From assembly GCA_947095535.1 (NCBI GenBank), contig OX352774.1:112905996-112969995 (forward strand): a stretch of DNA of 64,000 bases, written 5' to 3'. This document shows, in pieces, positions 1-10,900 of this stretch (position 1 is the stretch's first letter; each line of letters starts with the position of its first letter). The stretch comes from Poecilobothrus nobilitatus (taxonomy: Eukaryota; Arthropoda; Insecta; Diptera; Dolichopodidae). The position numbers and the translations under genes are program-made. Under the pieces are notes generated by a model that saw only the letters and a program-made list of their open reading frames with translations, had not been told where the DNA came from and did not search any database.

Positions 1-1894
1 TTTAAAATAAAATATTATATTTTAAGGACATTTTTATATTCTCATCGAAAATTCTTCTTAACCCCATTATTTATTGACATTTATTCTTTATTAATTTCTT
101 TATATAGAATAAATTAAGAAAAATATAAAAAAAAAAAAAAAGAAGAAGTTCCAACACTTTAATTTATTTCAAGTATGTATGAAAGAAAATATAATACAAC
201 CTAAATTTAGAATATTAAATAAATTTATTTCAGTATGTCAACTTTTATCACACTTTTTAATAATATTACAATTAATAAAAACTTGTGATGAAGAAAAAAA
301 TATCTATTTTTCAATGATAGCTGCTATAAATTTCTTTTTTAAACGACAGAACATAAATATTTTGTAAATATTTTATGAATGACACAATTTATAAATTTCA
401 CTTTAATTCACTTTAATTTAAAATAAAAATCACTGATTTTAAACATTTAGTGAAATAACAATTTAAACAGTAAGAGATGTAAAACTTATGTTAAATCAAA
501 ACTAAATAAAAAAAAAGGATAATTTCTTTATTTGTATCATATGTGCTTTGAAATGTCAAATTTGACATTTAAATACTTTTTTAAATTTTATTTTATTTTT
601 TTCTTCTAATTTTTTTTTTTTGTTTTCTTCTTTCAATAAGTATTTGATTTTTCTAGTTTTTATTATTTTTATAGAAAAAAAAAAAAAACGGGATATTTTC
701 TTATACACTGTTATTTTCTTATAAGGTTTTCCAAGAAAATAAAAAAAGGCTATTGAAACAGGCTATATAAAAATTACAATTGTAATGCGTATTTTTTTTT
801 TCTTTTTTATAATTAAAAAAAAAAAATTTAAATGTTGAAAAAATTTTTTTTGTGTTTTTCCGACACAAAAAAAAAAAAACCCCGTTAAAATAATTTAAAC
901 GCGCTCGGACTAAATATTATCCAATACTGACTGGTAACGTGGAAAATTTTTAACATACTGGTCTTGATTACTCTAACAAATTCTAAGGGATAACATTATG
1001 GAATTTTTGCTTTTAATGTTGTTGCTGTTGTTGTTGTTGTTGGTGTAATTGTTGTTGATATTTTTATTATCAGACTTTTAAAAATGTAATTTTATTCTAT
1101 ACATATCGGTTAACTTCGGTTTTTTGAAGAAATAGTAAGAATCTCTAAATAAAAGGGGAAAATTTTTAAAGCTTTTTTTTTTTGTTTTTTTTTTTTGTTA
1201 AATAATGAACGTAAAAATTCTTAAAACAAAGCGCATATTCTAAAATATGGGAATAAAAATATGAATATAAGGAAAACTTTCAAGGATTTTTATTCCCAGA
1301 TCATGTGTTTAAATTGACAAAAACAAAAAATTCTATTTAACATGACACATGTAAAGTTTGCAGATTTTTCTTTTGTTTTATAATGAATAGCTTTTATTTT
1401 CAATAAAAATTTTTAAAACTTTAAAATAAATACTGTTATGTTAAATACTGTTAAATTGAAAATAATTATGAAAAAGAATTTAAGAAATGAATGTGTTGCC
1501 ATTATATATAAAAAAAAAATTAAAATCTTGTATTAAATCGCTTAGTAAGAATTCATAAGTTTTATTTTGGAAAGTCTTTAAAAATTTAGTATTAAATAAA
1601 ACAACAAGGTACTTAGAAGCTATTATATTTTCGGTGAAATTTATACACGTTAAATTTTATTGATAACAATTATAAGAAGTATTGAATGACGTATAAATTA
1701 TGGATGTATTTATGTACGAATTTATATTCTCTTGTTTAAGTACACTTTGAACTAAAGAATCGAATAAAATTAAAAAAATTAATCAAAAATTTTCGTAAAA
1801 ATATTATTAATTGCTATACCTTTTCTTAGTGTACCTACCACACATTTTACGCACATTTCTCAGTATATCACACGTGATACGTACCACAAATTTT
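1..1894. other. A+T-rich stretch without a recognisable gene
   Basis: This stretch consists of A and T runs with scattered short open frames whose composition follows the background. I find no protein motif, RNA gene or element end in it, apart from the GTT microsatellite annotated separately. The 62-residue frame at 179-367 is lysine-, asparagine- and isoleucine-rich, as random translation of A+T-rich DNA would be, and I do not call it a gene. Confidence 0.6.
1017..1060. repeat. (GTT)n microsatellite, imperfect
   Basis: A run of GTT trinucleotides interrupted by single GCT and GGT variants and a short TGTAA break. It is an ordinary trinucleotide microsatellite in noncoding DNA. Confidence 0.85.
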
Positions 1895-3038
1895 TATACC
1901 CGTACGATAGGATCGGGTATAATAAAATTACTCCTCCGTTTGTAAATATATATTCTGTTATACGGTGTCTTAATTTACCATTATGTGAAACTGAATTATT
2001 GCAAAATCCTTTAACCCTTCTATCTTCTAAACTTTTTAAGTTGGAAACTTGAAATTTTGATAGAAGTTAGTTCTTTGATAGAAAATAAGTATGAGTCATT
2101 TCAGAAATTTTTTTTGTATCACCCCCGTTTAGGAGCTGTAAGGGGTTAAAAACTGAAAATTTCCTATTTTTAAACACCTGCAACTTGAAAACCTTTTAAC
2201 ATTTTTTTGAAGTAATACATAAAAATTAAAGGTTCAACATTATACTCTTATTTCTGTTAACAACTTTTTTTAATAATATAGGGTTACTTTATAATTGACG
2301 AAAGTGTTACTTGATTTTTTCAAATTTTCTAACAAATTTCTCTAACGAATTTTTTGCATTTTGTTTTACTCGATAATTTGAAATTGTTGAGGATATAATA
2401 ATCTTTATATCCGCGTAGTACAAAAAAATGTAAATAAATAAACAATATAACGGTTGCTTGAAGAATTTTTATTTATATGATAATAAAAATATCATGTTTA
2501 TTTACATATCGTATATGTCACTGATGAAAAAATGATAAGAGTATAGATGTATATTATATAGCGCCGTATTTACATACAAACATAATATGTATTTTATTGT
2601 ACTGATAAGAAATTATTCTATGAATGGAAATATTTTTAAAGAAATACTGCAATGTATGGCGATATACTTATAACAATATAAATATACTATGTACGCTTTA
2701 ATATAATATAATATTTAAAATTATATTTACTATTTTGCACTTAGTAAATTTAATATACATTTACCGCTTAGTATTAAATGGTACTATAGAATATTTGAAA
2801 AAGTTTTGGATTGATAATCGTTATGTGGAAAGTTAAAATCTGCTTTTGAAGAATGTATAAACATATAGTTTGAATATATGTACAACCCATAGTTCTAGAA
2901 ATTATAAAATTCACCCAAATTATTTTAAAATACTAAAATATTAAAAAAGTAATATTGTAAGAGTGGCAGGCTGTGAACATACTAACGGTTCGTACGGGTA
3001 TCTAAGAGTTGACAAAGGCAACTGTATTCTTCCTCGTT
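1895..3038 (+). mobile_element. Hairpin-ended Helentron/DINE-like repeat, type B, copy 1
   Basis: The left end is TATACCCGTACGATAGGATC followed by GGGTATA, a self-complementary terminus. Near the right end (2990-3002) the same core appears inverted as TCGTACGGGTATC. It is followed by a small hairpin (AGTTG at 3007-3011, CAACT at 3019-3023) and the terminal sequence CTTCCTCGTT. This layout of subterminal inverted motif plus a hairpin near one end matches published descriptions of non-autonomous Helentron relatives such as DINE-1. That family assignment is inference. The copy lacks the GTCCGTCCG tract of copy 2, so it carries an internal deletion just after the left end. No coding sequence is visible. 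Confidence 0.65.
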
Positions 3039-3063
3039 AAAATTATATTTACTATTTTGTAAT

Positions 3064-4300
3064 TATACCCGTACGATAGGATCGGGTACAATAAAATTAC
3101 TCCTCCGTTTGTAACACCTCGAAATAAGCGAGCTAGATATACTTTCAAAGGTATGGATCGGATCAGAAAAAAATTCTAAGACTTTTGAGCCATGTCCGTC
3201 CGTCCATCAGCACGCTAACTCAAAAACTAAGAAAGTTAGAATCTTGAAATTTACACAAAATATTCTCGGAGTAATTTGTAGGTTCCCAATTTTGTTTGGT
3301 TGAGTTTGGACCAAAACTTAGGGTAGCTCTCGAAAACCTAACTTTTAGATACCCACATTTTTTTTGAAATAGAGCTATGAAATTTTAACTGCTGATAGAT
3401 CTCACAAAAATATTAATTTTATTTTTAATAACGTTTTTTTGTAGCCCCACCCGTTACGGAGCTACAGCTCCCCAAAGGTTCAAAAAAGCTCTACATTTAA
3501 ATTGTTATAACACAAGTTGTATAAGGTATATCTTCATTTTGAAAATGCCAAACGATTACTACTTTTATTAGCTTTAAAAGTATATATACAATAAGTATAT
3601 ATTTGCGGCATACGGTCTCTTAATTTATGCGAAACTAAAATTTTGCAAAATCCTTTAACCCTTCTATCTTCTAAACGGTTTAAGTTGGAAACTTAAAATT
3701 TTGACAGAAGTTAGATCTTTGAAAATAAGTATGAGTCATTTCAGAAATTTTTTTTGTATCACACACCGTTTAGGAACTGTAAGGGGTCAAAAACTGAAAA
3801 TTTCCTATTTTTAAACACCTGTAACTTGAAAACCTTTTAACATTTTTTTGAAGTAATACATAAAAATTAAAGGTTCAACATTATACTCTTATTTCTGTTA
3901 ACAAATTTTTTTAATAATATAGGGTTACTTTATAATTGACGAAAGTGTTACTTGGTTTTTAAAATTTTCTAACAAATCTCTTTAACGAATTTTTTGCATT
4001 TTGTTTTACTCGATAATTTGAAATTATTGAGGATACAATGCGTAGTACAAAAAAATGTAAATAAAACGGTTGCTTGAAGAATTTTTATTATGCTTGATCA
4101 ATGAATGATAAGAGTATAGATGTATATTATATAGCGCCGTATTTACATACATATATGTATTTTATTGTACTTATAAGAAATTATTCTATGAATGGAAATA
4201 TTTTTAAAGAACTATTGCAATGTACTTATAACAATATAAATTTAATATACATTTACCGCGTAGTATTAAATGGTACTATAGAATAATAGTTCTAAGAAAA
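3064..4300 (+). mobile_element. Hairpin-ended Helentron/DINE-like repeat, type B, copy 2 (3' truncated)
   Basis: This is a second copy in the same orientation, starting 26 bases after copy 1. It keeps the TATACCCG...CGGGTA terminus, the GAGCCATGTCCGTCCGTCC tract near 3188-3207 and a GTAGCCCCACCCGTTACGG block near 3442. From about 3600 it follows copy 1 closely (shared blocks AATCCTTTAACCCTTCTATC and AGGGTTACTTTATAATTGAC). The right part with the inverted motif and terminal hairpin is missing; similarity ends near 4300. The 61-residue frame at 4101-4286 lies inside the repeat and is not a gene. Confidence 0.6.
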
Positions 4301-5579
4301 TTACGTCAAAACTTTTTTGTATCAAAATTAAATGAAATATAATATAATATGATTTAAGCAATGTTTAAAATAACTGATCAATTTACGTCATAATTATGAT
4401 CTAATCGATTTAATTTTTACTTTTACTTATAAATAGTAATAAATTATATTTATCATTAAGTGCAGTGTAGGATTTGTCACCATAGTCCGATCTTTAACAT
4501 TATTTGGCAACAAAATATCAGTAATATAACATAATAAGAAATCTAAATTAATTGTGAGTGGTTTAGTAGAGGCAGCTACCATAACATGTTATTATACCTA
4601 GTTGATGATCAGATAGATAGAAGCATCATCTTAACTACTGTTCATTTTAAATGTTTACCAAAAAAGTAATCACCACATAATGTTCGAAGGACTTGAATAT
4701 TATTTATAATGACATGCTATTATCAATAATAAATCCATAATATAAAATACATTATATGGCATAATATCTGATAAATTTTGAAGAATAGAAAGGAATTTTT
4801 AGTAAAAAGATTTTTTTTCACCAAAAAAATACAAATTATTTTATTCAATATATAGAAATTCTCTGACAGAAAATGTAATATAACCTTTTAAAAATTCATT
4901 ACCAGAAAAATTCAGATCGATATAGATAGTTGTACCTAAATTTTATTAAACAAGATAAAGGAAAAAACGTACAGATAATTCAAAAATTATTAACGAATCT
5001 ACACAATATGGTTCAATTTTAGTCTCATTCGTTGTCGATGTTAAACAAAACGATGTTTCAGCAAACTAAAAGGAATATAGATAGTACATTTGTTATTCAA
5101 AAAAGACATTTCAATCCACTGGATTCAGAAGTTTCATCAAGAAACTGCCTGCAATCACATTCTGCGGAAGGTTTCTTTAAGTTTTGCTTCGGAAACATTA
5201 TCTTACTTAGAAATCGAAAAGCTTTAGTTTTCTAAAAATAAACTGAAAGAAGTGAATAACTGCCGACTACATGAATTTCATAAGAGTTAAAATTATAACC
5301 AATGATCAATGGAGATAAAACGAATTCAAAATTGGTAAAATGAGATAAAGATTAAATGAAGTTAATAAAAATAGGTAATAATTCTTGTATAAGATAGATA
5401 ATAGTTGGCGGACAAATAAAAATATTTTTGTTTAATAATTTTCTACAATCGACTGCAGCCGAGTAACCATCGGTTCAGTGAAACTAATGATTTCAGAACT
5501 GAAACTAAATAATTAATAGTCTTATAGTCCTTAATGGAAGTGGGGAAAAGAAAAAATTAATAAAAATAGTTATATATAT
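4301..5579. other. A+T-rich stretch without a recognisable gene
   Basis: No conserved motif, element end or convincing reading frame is seen. The 67-residue frame at 5032-5235 has a slightly less skewed composition but no family signature, and I do not call it. Confidence 0.55.
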
Positions 5580-7106
5580 CATTTTCTGGTTAAATGCAGG
5601 TAATTATTAAATATTCTCAGGTATTTACTAAATATATTCAGGTTTTTTTTTTTAATTCAGAGTTTTACTAAATGAATTCAGATTTTGTTTTTTGTAATTC
5701 CGATTTTTATTAAATAAATTCAGATACTTATTTTAATTCAAAAATTGTAAAAATTGAAAACTTTTTATTGATAAACATGCAAAAATTCTGAAAAATATTT
5801 ACCGTCGACTTACCTAATTTTGATAACTTTTTAACATTAAAAGTGTAATAAAAATTAAAGTGCCTATGTATTTTAGTTGGAAAATAGAAAGTTTGAAAAA
5901 TTAAGGGCTCCATGAGTTCTTACCTACATCCTAAAAAAAAATAGAAGTGAAAATATGTGCTTTAAGGCCATTTTTATGATAAAAGGTGGTGAAGGTTAAC
6001 TTTGTCCAGCATAAAAATATTGAAAAAAGCGTTGGTCGAAGTTAGAGTAACTAAGTAAGAAGCCTTAGTCAACGTTGATGGTTTTAATCAACTTTAATCA
6101 AAAATTAAAGTGCCTATGTAATTTAGTTGGAAAATAAAAATTTTTGAAAAATTGAGGGCTCCGTGAGTTCTTACCTACATCCTAAAATAAAAATATAATG
6201 GAAAATATGTGTTTTAAGCCCATTTTTATGATAAAAGGTGGTGAAGGTTAACTTTTTCCAGCATAAAAATATTGAAAAAAGCGTTGGTCGAAGTTAGAAT
6301 AACTAAGTAAGAAGCCGCAGTCAACGTTGATGGTTGTAATCAACTTATGAGAAAGCAGGTAGTAAAAGTTTGAATAATCCCTGTGAAAGTTTGTGGTTTT
6401 AATTAATTATGAGAAAACAATTTAATTTTTTTTGATAAATTATAATTTAATATAGAAAATTTGTAAAACTTAAACTTTTTTAATTAAAAAATATATTAAA
6501 ATATACCTATATTAAAATTTTAAAAATTTCAATTTGCTGTTTAATTTAATTGTGCTAACACTATTTTAAAATTTTTACACATTATAAAAGTACTTGTTCA
6601 GAAGCAAATTTTGTTTAAATTCAATTTTTTATCTACGCAGTATGCATTTTAAATCTGTTTTAAAAATTTTATGCCATCTTTGGACAAATTAATTAATTCA
6701 ATTTCTTGATAATAGAATGTAGATAGTGATGATGTAGAGATGATAGTAAATTGTTTTCAAAAGTTTTTTATTTTTTCGGTCAATGTTACTCTACATAGTC
6801 AAAGTTAGGCAAGTCGACGATAAATAATTTTGAGATTTTTTACATGTTTATCAATAGAAAGGTTTTAATTTTTACAATTTTTGAATCAAAAAAATTATCA
6901 GAATTTACTTAGTAAAAATCGGAATTCCAAAAAAAAAATCTGAAATTTTTTAGTAAAAATCTGAATTCATTTAGTAAAACTCTGAAATCCAAAAAAAAAT
7001 CGAAACTTTTTTAGTAAATTAACCTTAATATATTTAGCAAAAAACTGAATATATTTAGTAAATACCTGTGAATATTTAGTAAATATCCGAATTTGACCAG
7101 GAAATG
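5580..7106. mobile_element. Foldback-type element with subrepeat-built inverted arms
   Basis: The outer left end CATTTTCTGGTTAAATGC is nearly the reverse complement of the outer right end (ATTTGACCAGGAAATG, ending at 7106). The arms run inward for about 245 bases on the left (to about 5825) and 305 on the right (from about 6800). Both consist of degenerate subrepeats of about 28 bases carrying TTTAGTAAAT and CTGAATT motifs. The inner arm ends are marked by a matching GTCGAC-containing block (TACCGTCGACTTACC near 5800; GGCAAGTCGACGATAA near 6808). Between the arms lies a direct duplication, annotated separately. There is no transposase frame; the 61-residue minus frame at 5728-5913 is incidental. 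I could not see a clear target-site duplication. Confidence 0.65.
5851..6345. repeat. Two-unit direct tandem duplication, 250-bp period
   Basis: The block beginning AAAATTAAAGTGCCTATGTA recurs exactly 250 bases later. The units share TTTTTATGATAAAAGGTGGT, AAAAAAGCGTTGGTCGAAGT and AGTCAACGTTGATGG, with few mismatches. They sit in the centre of the foldback element and look like a fairly recent duplication. Confidence 0.85.
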
Positions 7107-7450
7107 CTATTATCTACATAGATATTTTGTAAAAATTATAAATTAAAATACGAAATTACTTTAAAGTTAAATTAATTTCATAAAAACTCAAATTTTCAAG
7201 TAAAAATGGTGTATTCAATAATTGTAACCTAGCAAAGCACTAAAATTTCCAAACTAAATCAAAATTAGTTTATAATAATTTAAACGAAGTATGATTTATT
7301 TTAATACCTGTGGTTCATTATATCAAAATGTAATTGATTTTAATCTTGGAATTTTTTTTTTTTTTTAATTCTATAGTTTTAAATCCTATTGTTTTTCTTG
7401 AAAATTGAATTTTTTATCGAAGTTTTTTCTTTAACTGTTTGTTTTCTTTT
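7107..7450. other. A+T-rich spacer between two elements
   Basis: Noncoding A+T-rich sequence between the foldback element and the type A repeat. Nothing recognisable is seen. Confidence 0.6.
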
Positions 7451-9963
7451 TATACCCGTATGAACTATGTTCAAGGGTATAATAAATTTGCCATTACGTT
7501 TGTGACACCTTAAAGGAGTCGAGCTAGATATAGTGTCAAAGGTATGGATCGGCTCAGAATCGAATTCTGAGTCGATTAAGCCATGTACGTCCGTCCGTCC
7601 GTCCGCACGATAACTCAAAAAATAAAGAAGCTAGGAGGCTGAAATTTTTTTTACGTCACTTTTGCAAAATTGTTAGTTTTGCTATTTAAATCCAACATTT
7701 TCGGTCGGCGGGTTCGAGTAGCTGCCATACAACTTCTATCTTTATATAGAAATAACTCAGTACCTATTCAAGCTAGATTTCTGAAATGTTGCAAATGATG
7801 ATCAAGTTTTATGGCAACAACTTCTGTAAAATTTGGTTGTGCTGGTGCAGCGGGTTCGGGTAGCTGCCATACAACTTCTCCGTTTAAATGAGAATAACTC
7901 AGTGTTTATTGAAGCTAGGAATCTGAAATTTAGTAAAGAGGTGTCGAATTACATGCCAACAACTTTTGTAAAATTTGGTTGGTCTAGAGCAGCCGGTTCA
8001 GACTTCTTGCACCTCTTGGAACCTAATGAAGCTAGGCGTCTGAAATTTTGCAAATGATGATCAAGTTTTATGGCAACAACTTTTGTAAAATTTGGTTGTG
8101 GTGGTGCGGCGGGTTCGGGTAGCTGCCATACAACTTATCCGGTTAAATGAGAATAACTCAGTGTTTATTGAAGCTAGGAATCTGAAATTTAGTAAAGAAG
8201 TGTCGAGTTATATGCCAACAACTTTTGTAAAATTTGTTTGGTCTAGAGCAGCCGGTTCAGACTTCTTGCACCTCTTGGAACCTAATGAAGCTAGGCGTCT
8301 GAAATTTTGCAAATGATGTTCACGTTTTATGGCAACAACTTCTACAAAATTTGGTTGTGCTGGTGCGACGGGTTCGGGTAGCTGCCATACAAAATCTCTT
8401 TTTAAATGAAAAGAACTCAGTGTCCGTCCGCACGATAACTCAAAAAATAGAGGAGCTAGGAGGCTGAAAATTTTTTTACGTCACTTTTGTAAAATTGTTA
8501 GTTTTGCTATTTAACTCCAGCATTTTCTGTCCCCGGGTTCGGGTAGCTGCCATACAACTTCTTTCTTTAAATAGAAGTAACCCAGTGTCTGTTCAATCTA
8601 GGTATCTGAAATTTTGCAAATGATGATCAAGTTTTATGGCAACAACTTCTACAAAATTTGGTTGTGGTGGTGCGACGGGTTCGGGTAGCTGCCATACAAA
8701 ATCTCTTTTTAAATGAAAAGAACTCAGTGTCCGTCCGCACGATAACTCAAAAAATAGAGGAGCTAGGAGGCTGAAAATTTTTTTACGTCACTTTTGTAAA
8801 ATTGTTAGTTTTGCTATTTAACTCCAGCATTTTCTGTCCCCGGGTTCGGGTAGCTGCCATACAACTTCTTTCTTTAAATAGAAATAACCCAGTGTCTGTT
8901 CAATCTAGGTATCTGAAATTTCGCAAATGATGATCAAGTTTTATGGCAACAACTTCTGCAAAATTTGGTTGTGGTGGTGTGACGGGTTCGGGTAGCTGCC
9001 ATACAAAATCTCTTTTTAAATGAAAGAACTCAGTGTCCGTCCGCACGATAACTCAAAAAATAAAGGAGTTAGGAGGCTGCAATTTTTTTTACGTCACTTT
9101 TACAAAATTGTTAGTTTTGCTATTTAACTCCAGCATTTTCGGCCGCCGGGTTCGAGTAGCTGCCATACAACTTCTTTCTTTAAATAGAAATAACCCAGTG
9201 TCTGTTCAATCTAGGTATCTGAAATTTTGCAAATGATGATCAAGTTTTATGGCAACAACTTCTACAAAATTTGGTTGTGGTGGTGCGACGGGTTTGGGTA
9301 GCTGCCATACAAAATCTCTTTTTAAATGAAAAGAACTCAGTGTCCGTCCGCACGATAACTCAAAAAATAAAGGAGCTAGGAGGCTGAAATTTTTTTTACG
9401 TCACTGTTGCAAAATTGTTAGTTTTGCTATTTAACTCCAGCATTTTCGGCCGCCGGGTTCGAGTAGCTGCCATACAACTTCTTTCTTTAAATGGAAATAA
9501 CCCAGTGTCTATTCAATCTAGGTATCTGAAATTTTGCAAATGATGATCGAGTTTTATGGCAACAACTTCTGTAAAATTTTGTTGTGATGATATGACAGGT
9601 TCGGATAGTTGCCATACAACTTCTCTTTTTAAATGAAAATAACTCAGTGTCTATTGAAGCTAGCTATCTGAAATTTAGTGAAAAAGTGTCGAGTTGCATG
9701 CCAAAAACTTTTGTAAAATTTGAATGGTCTAAAGCAGCCGGTTCAGGCTTTTTGCATTTCTTGCAACTTAATGAAGCTAGGCGCAATAGATTCGGGTAGC
9801 TATCATACAACTCCACAATTTACATAAATATATCTCTGTGGTTCGGTACTAAAACTCTGAATGTTTTTAAAAGATGATCAAGTTTTATAGAAACAGGATA
9901 TATTACGTTCATACGGGTATCCCAGAGTTGACACAGTCTACTCTACTGCACTCTTCCTCGTTT
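7451..9963 (+). mobile_element. Hairpin-ended Helentron/DINE-like repeat, type A, copy 1 (complete, 2.5 kb)
   Basis: The left terminus TATACCCGTATGAACTATG then TTCAAGGGTATA folds on itself. It is followed by a GAGTCGATTAAGCCATG block and the CGTCCGTCCGTCCGTCCG tract near 7577-7604. The body is an array of related minisatellite units (separate entry). Near the right end the left core reappears inverted (TTCATACGGGTAT, 9908-9920). It is followed by a potential stem region rich in AGT and ACT and the end CTCTTCCTCGTT. The size comes entirely from tandem repeats. The short frames at 7833-8057, 8092-8316 and 9033-9236 are translations of these repeats. Assignment to the Helentron/DINE group is inferred from layout. 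Confidence 0.65.
7690..9790 (+). repeat. Minisatellite array with higher-order period of about 306 bp
   Basis: The anchor GGGTTCGGGTAGCTGCCATA and variants recurs about every 140-165 bases. From about 8370 to 9600, pairs of units form a higher-order repeat: corresponding anchors lie near 8369, 8679, 8983, 9289 and 9596, so spacings are about 304-310. Each higher-order unit contains a copy of the CCGTCCGCACGATAACTC block from the element's 5' region. Upstream, two units of about 258 bases (near 7852 and 8110) are almost identical. These two yield the matching 74-residue frames at 7833-8057 and 8092-8316. Confidence 0.85.
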
Positions 9964-10900
9964 GTATATGAATCACAAATTATTGTATTATCTACTTGTT
10001 TATATATACAGGATAGTAAAAAATGGACATGTTTTTTAAAAAAACAGGAACCTTCTTATGTTCTACTATGTCATCAATAGTTGGACAATTTTTGTATCTA
10101 AACCAATTTTCTTTTTTTATTGCCTTTTTTTATGTTATAATATTATGTATGTTCATATGTAGATATAGTTATTAATAATATACAGGGTTAAATATATTTT
10201 CATTTAAAAGGAAATCAATTATTTTAAAATTTTTCCGGCTCAAGTATAATAGAAAACTAAATATATGTTTTTGTTTATTTATAATGCAAAATTATAATTT
10301 TTCTATAGAAATAAATTACAGTTATGGACAAAATGATGAAATTATTATAAACCCGTTCTTTTCGAATTCAGAATTAAACTTAATTAAAGAATTCGAATAT
10401 GCAGAAAAACTATATTTATTTTACAATTTTATTCACTTTAATTTTAAAATTTACTTAAGATATTTCAGGGCTTTTCCTTATATAATTAATTTATTAATTA
10501 AGTGGATAGTGAACCCAACATTTTCGTGTGCAAAATTATATATATAGCAATTAAATATGTATTATTTTCATAGTATTACTGATTTAATAAAAATTATCTA
10601 TCTACACTTCACTGTCACTGTCTGGTTGAGGCTTTAAGCACTAAAGCAACAATCTAAAAATTTTTTAATATTCTTCGAAGATTTCACAAAAGAAAAAATT
10701 AGAAAACAGGAAAATTGATATTATGAACTAAATATATAAAGGATATAATGTAGAGTTCTAATATTATACTAATTGTTTATTCAAGGCCATAAGAACATTT
10801 TCGAAGAAAGAAGTATTAATTTTATAAAACTTGTTACGACGCCTCATTTTTTAAAATTTTTACATAGTTTAATTTTCTTAACAGATTAAAATTTTTGAAA
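9964..10900. other. Unique spacer between two facing type A repeats
   Basis: About 937 bases lie between the 3' ends of two oppositely oriented type A repeats. The DNA is A+T-rich. The longest frame, 10284-10547 (+, 87 codons), is rich in aromatic residues and isoleucine/asparagine and has no recognisable motif, so I do not call it. I see no transposase, integrase or replication-protein motif here. Confidence 0.55.

Noticed and set aside
7833..8316. Two adjacent, almost identical 74-codon open frames suggesting a small duplicated gene
   Set aside because: They are translations of two units of a minisatellite array inside a mobile repeat; other units of the same array have no open frame.
7690..9790. 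CRISPR-like array
   Set aside because: Units are contiguous, diverged, 140-165 or about 306 bases long, without conserved short repeats and unique spacers, and the context is eukaryotic.
10284..10547. 87-codon frame in the spacer between the two facing repeats as a cargo gene
   Set aside because: No motif or start context, and composition like random A+T-rich DNA; noted only as spacer content.
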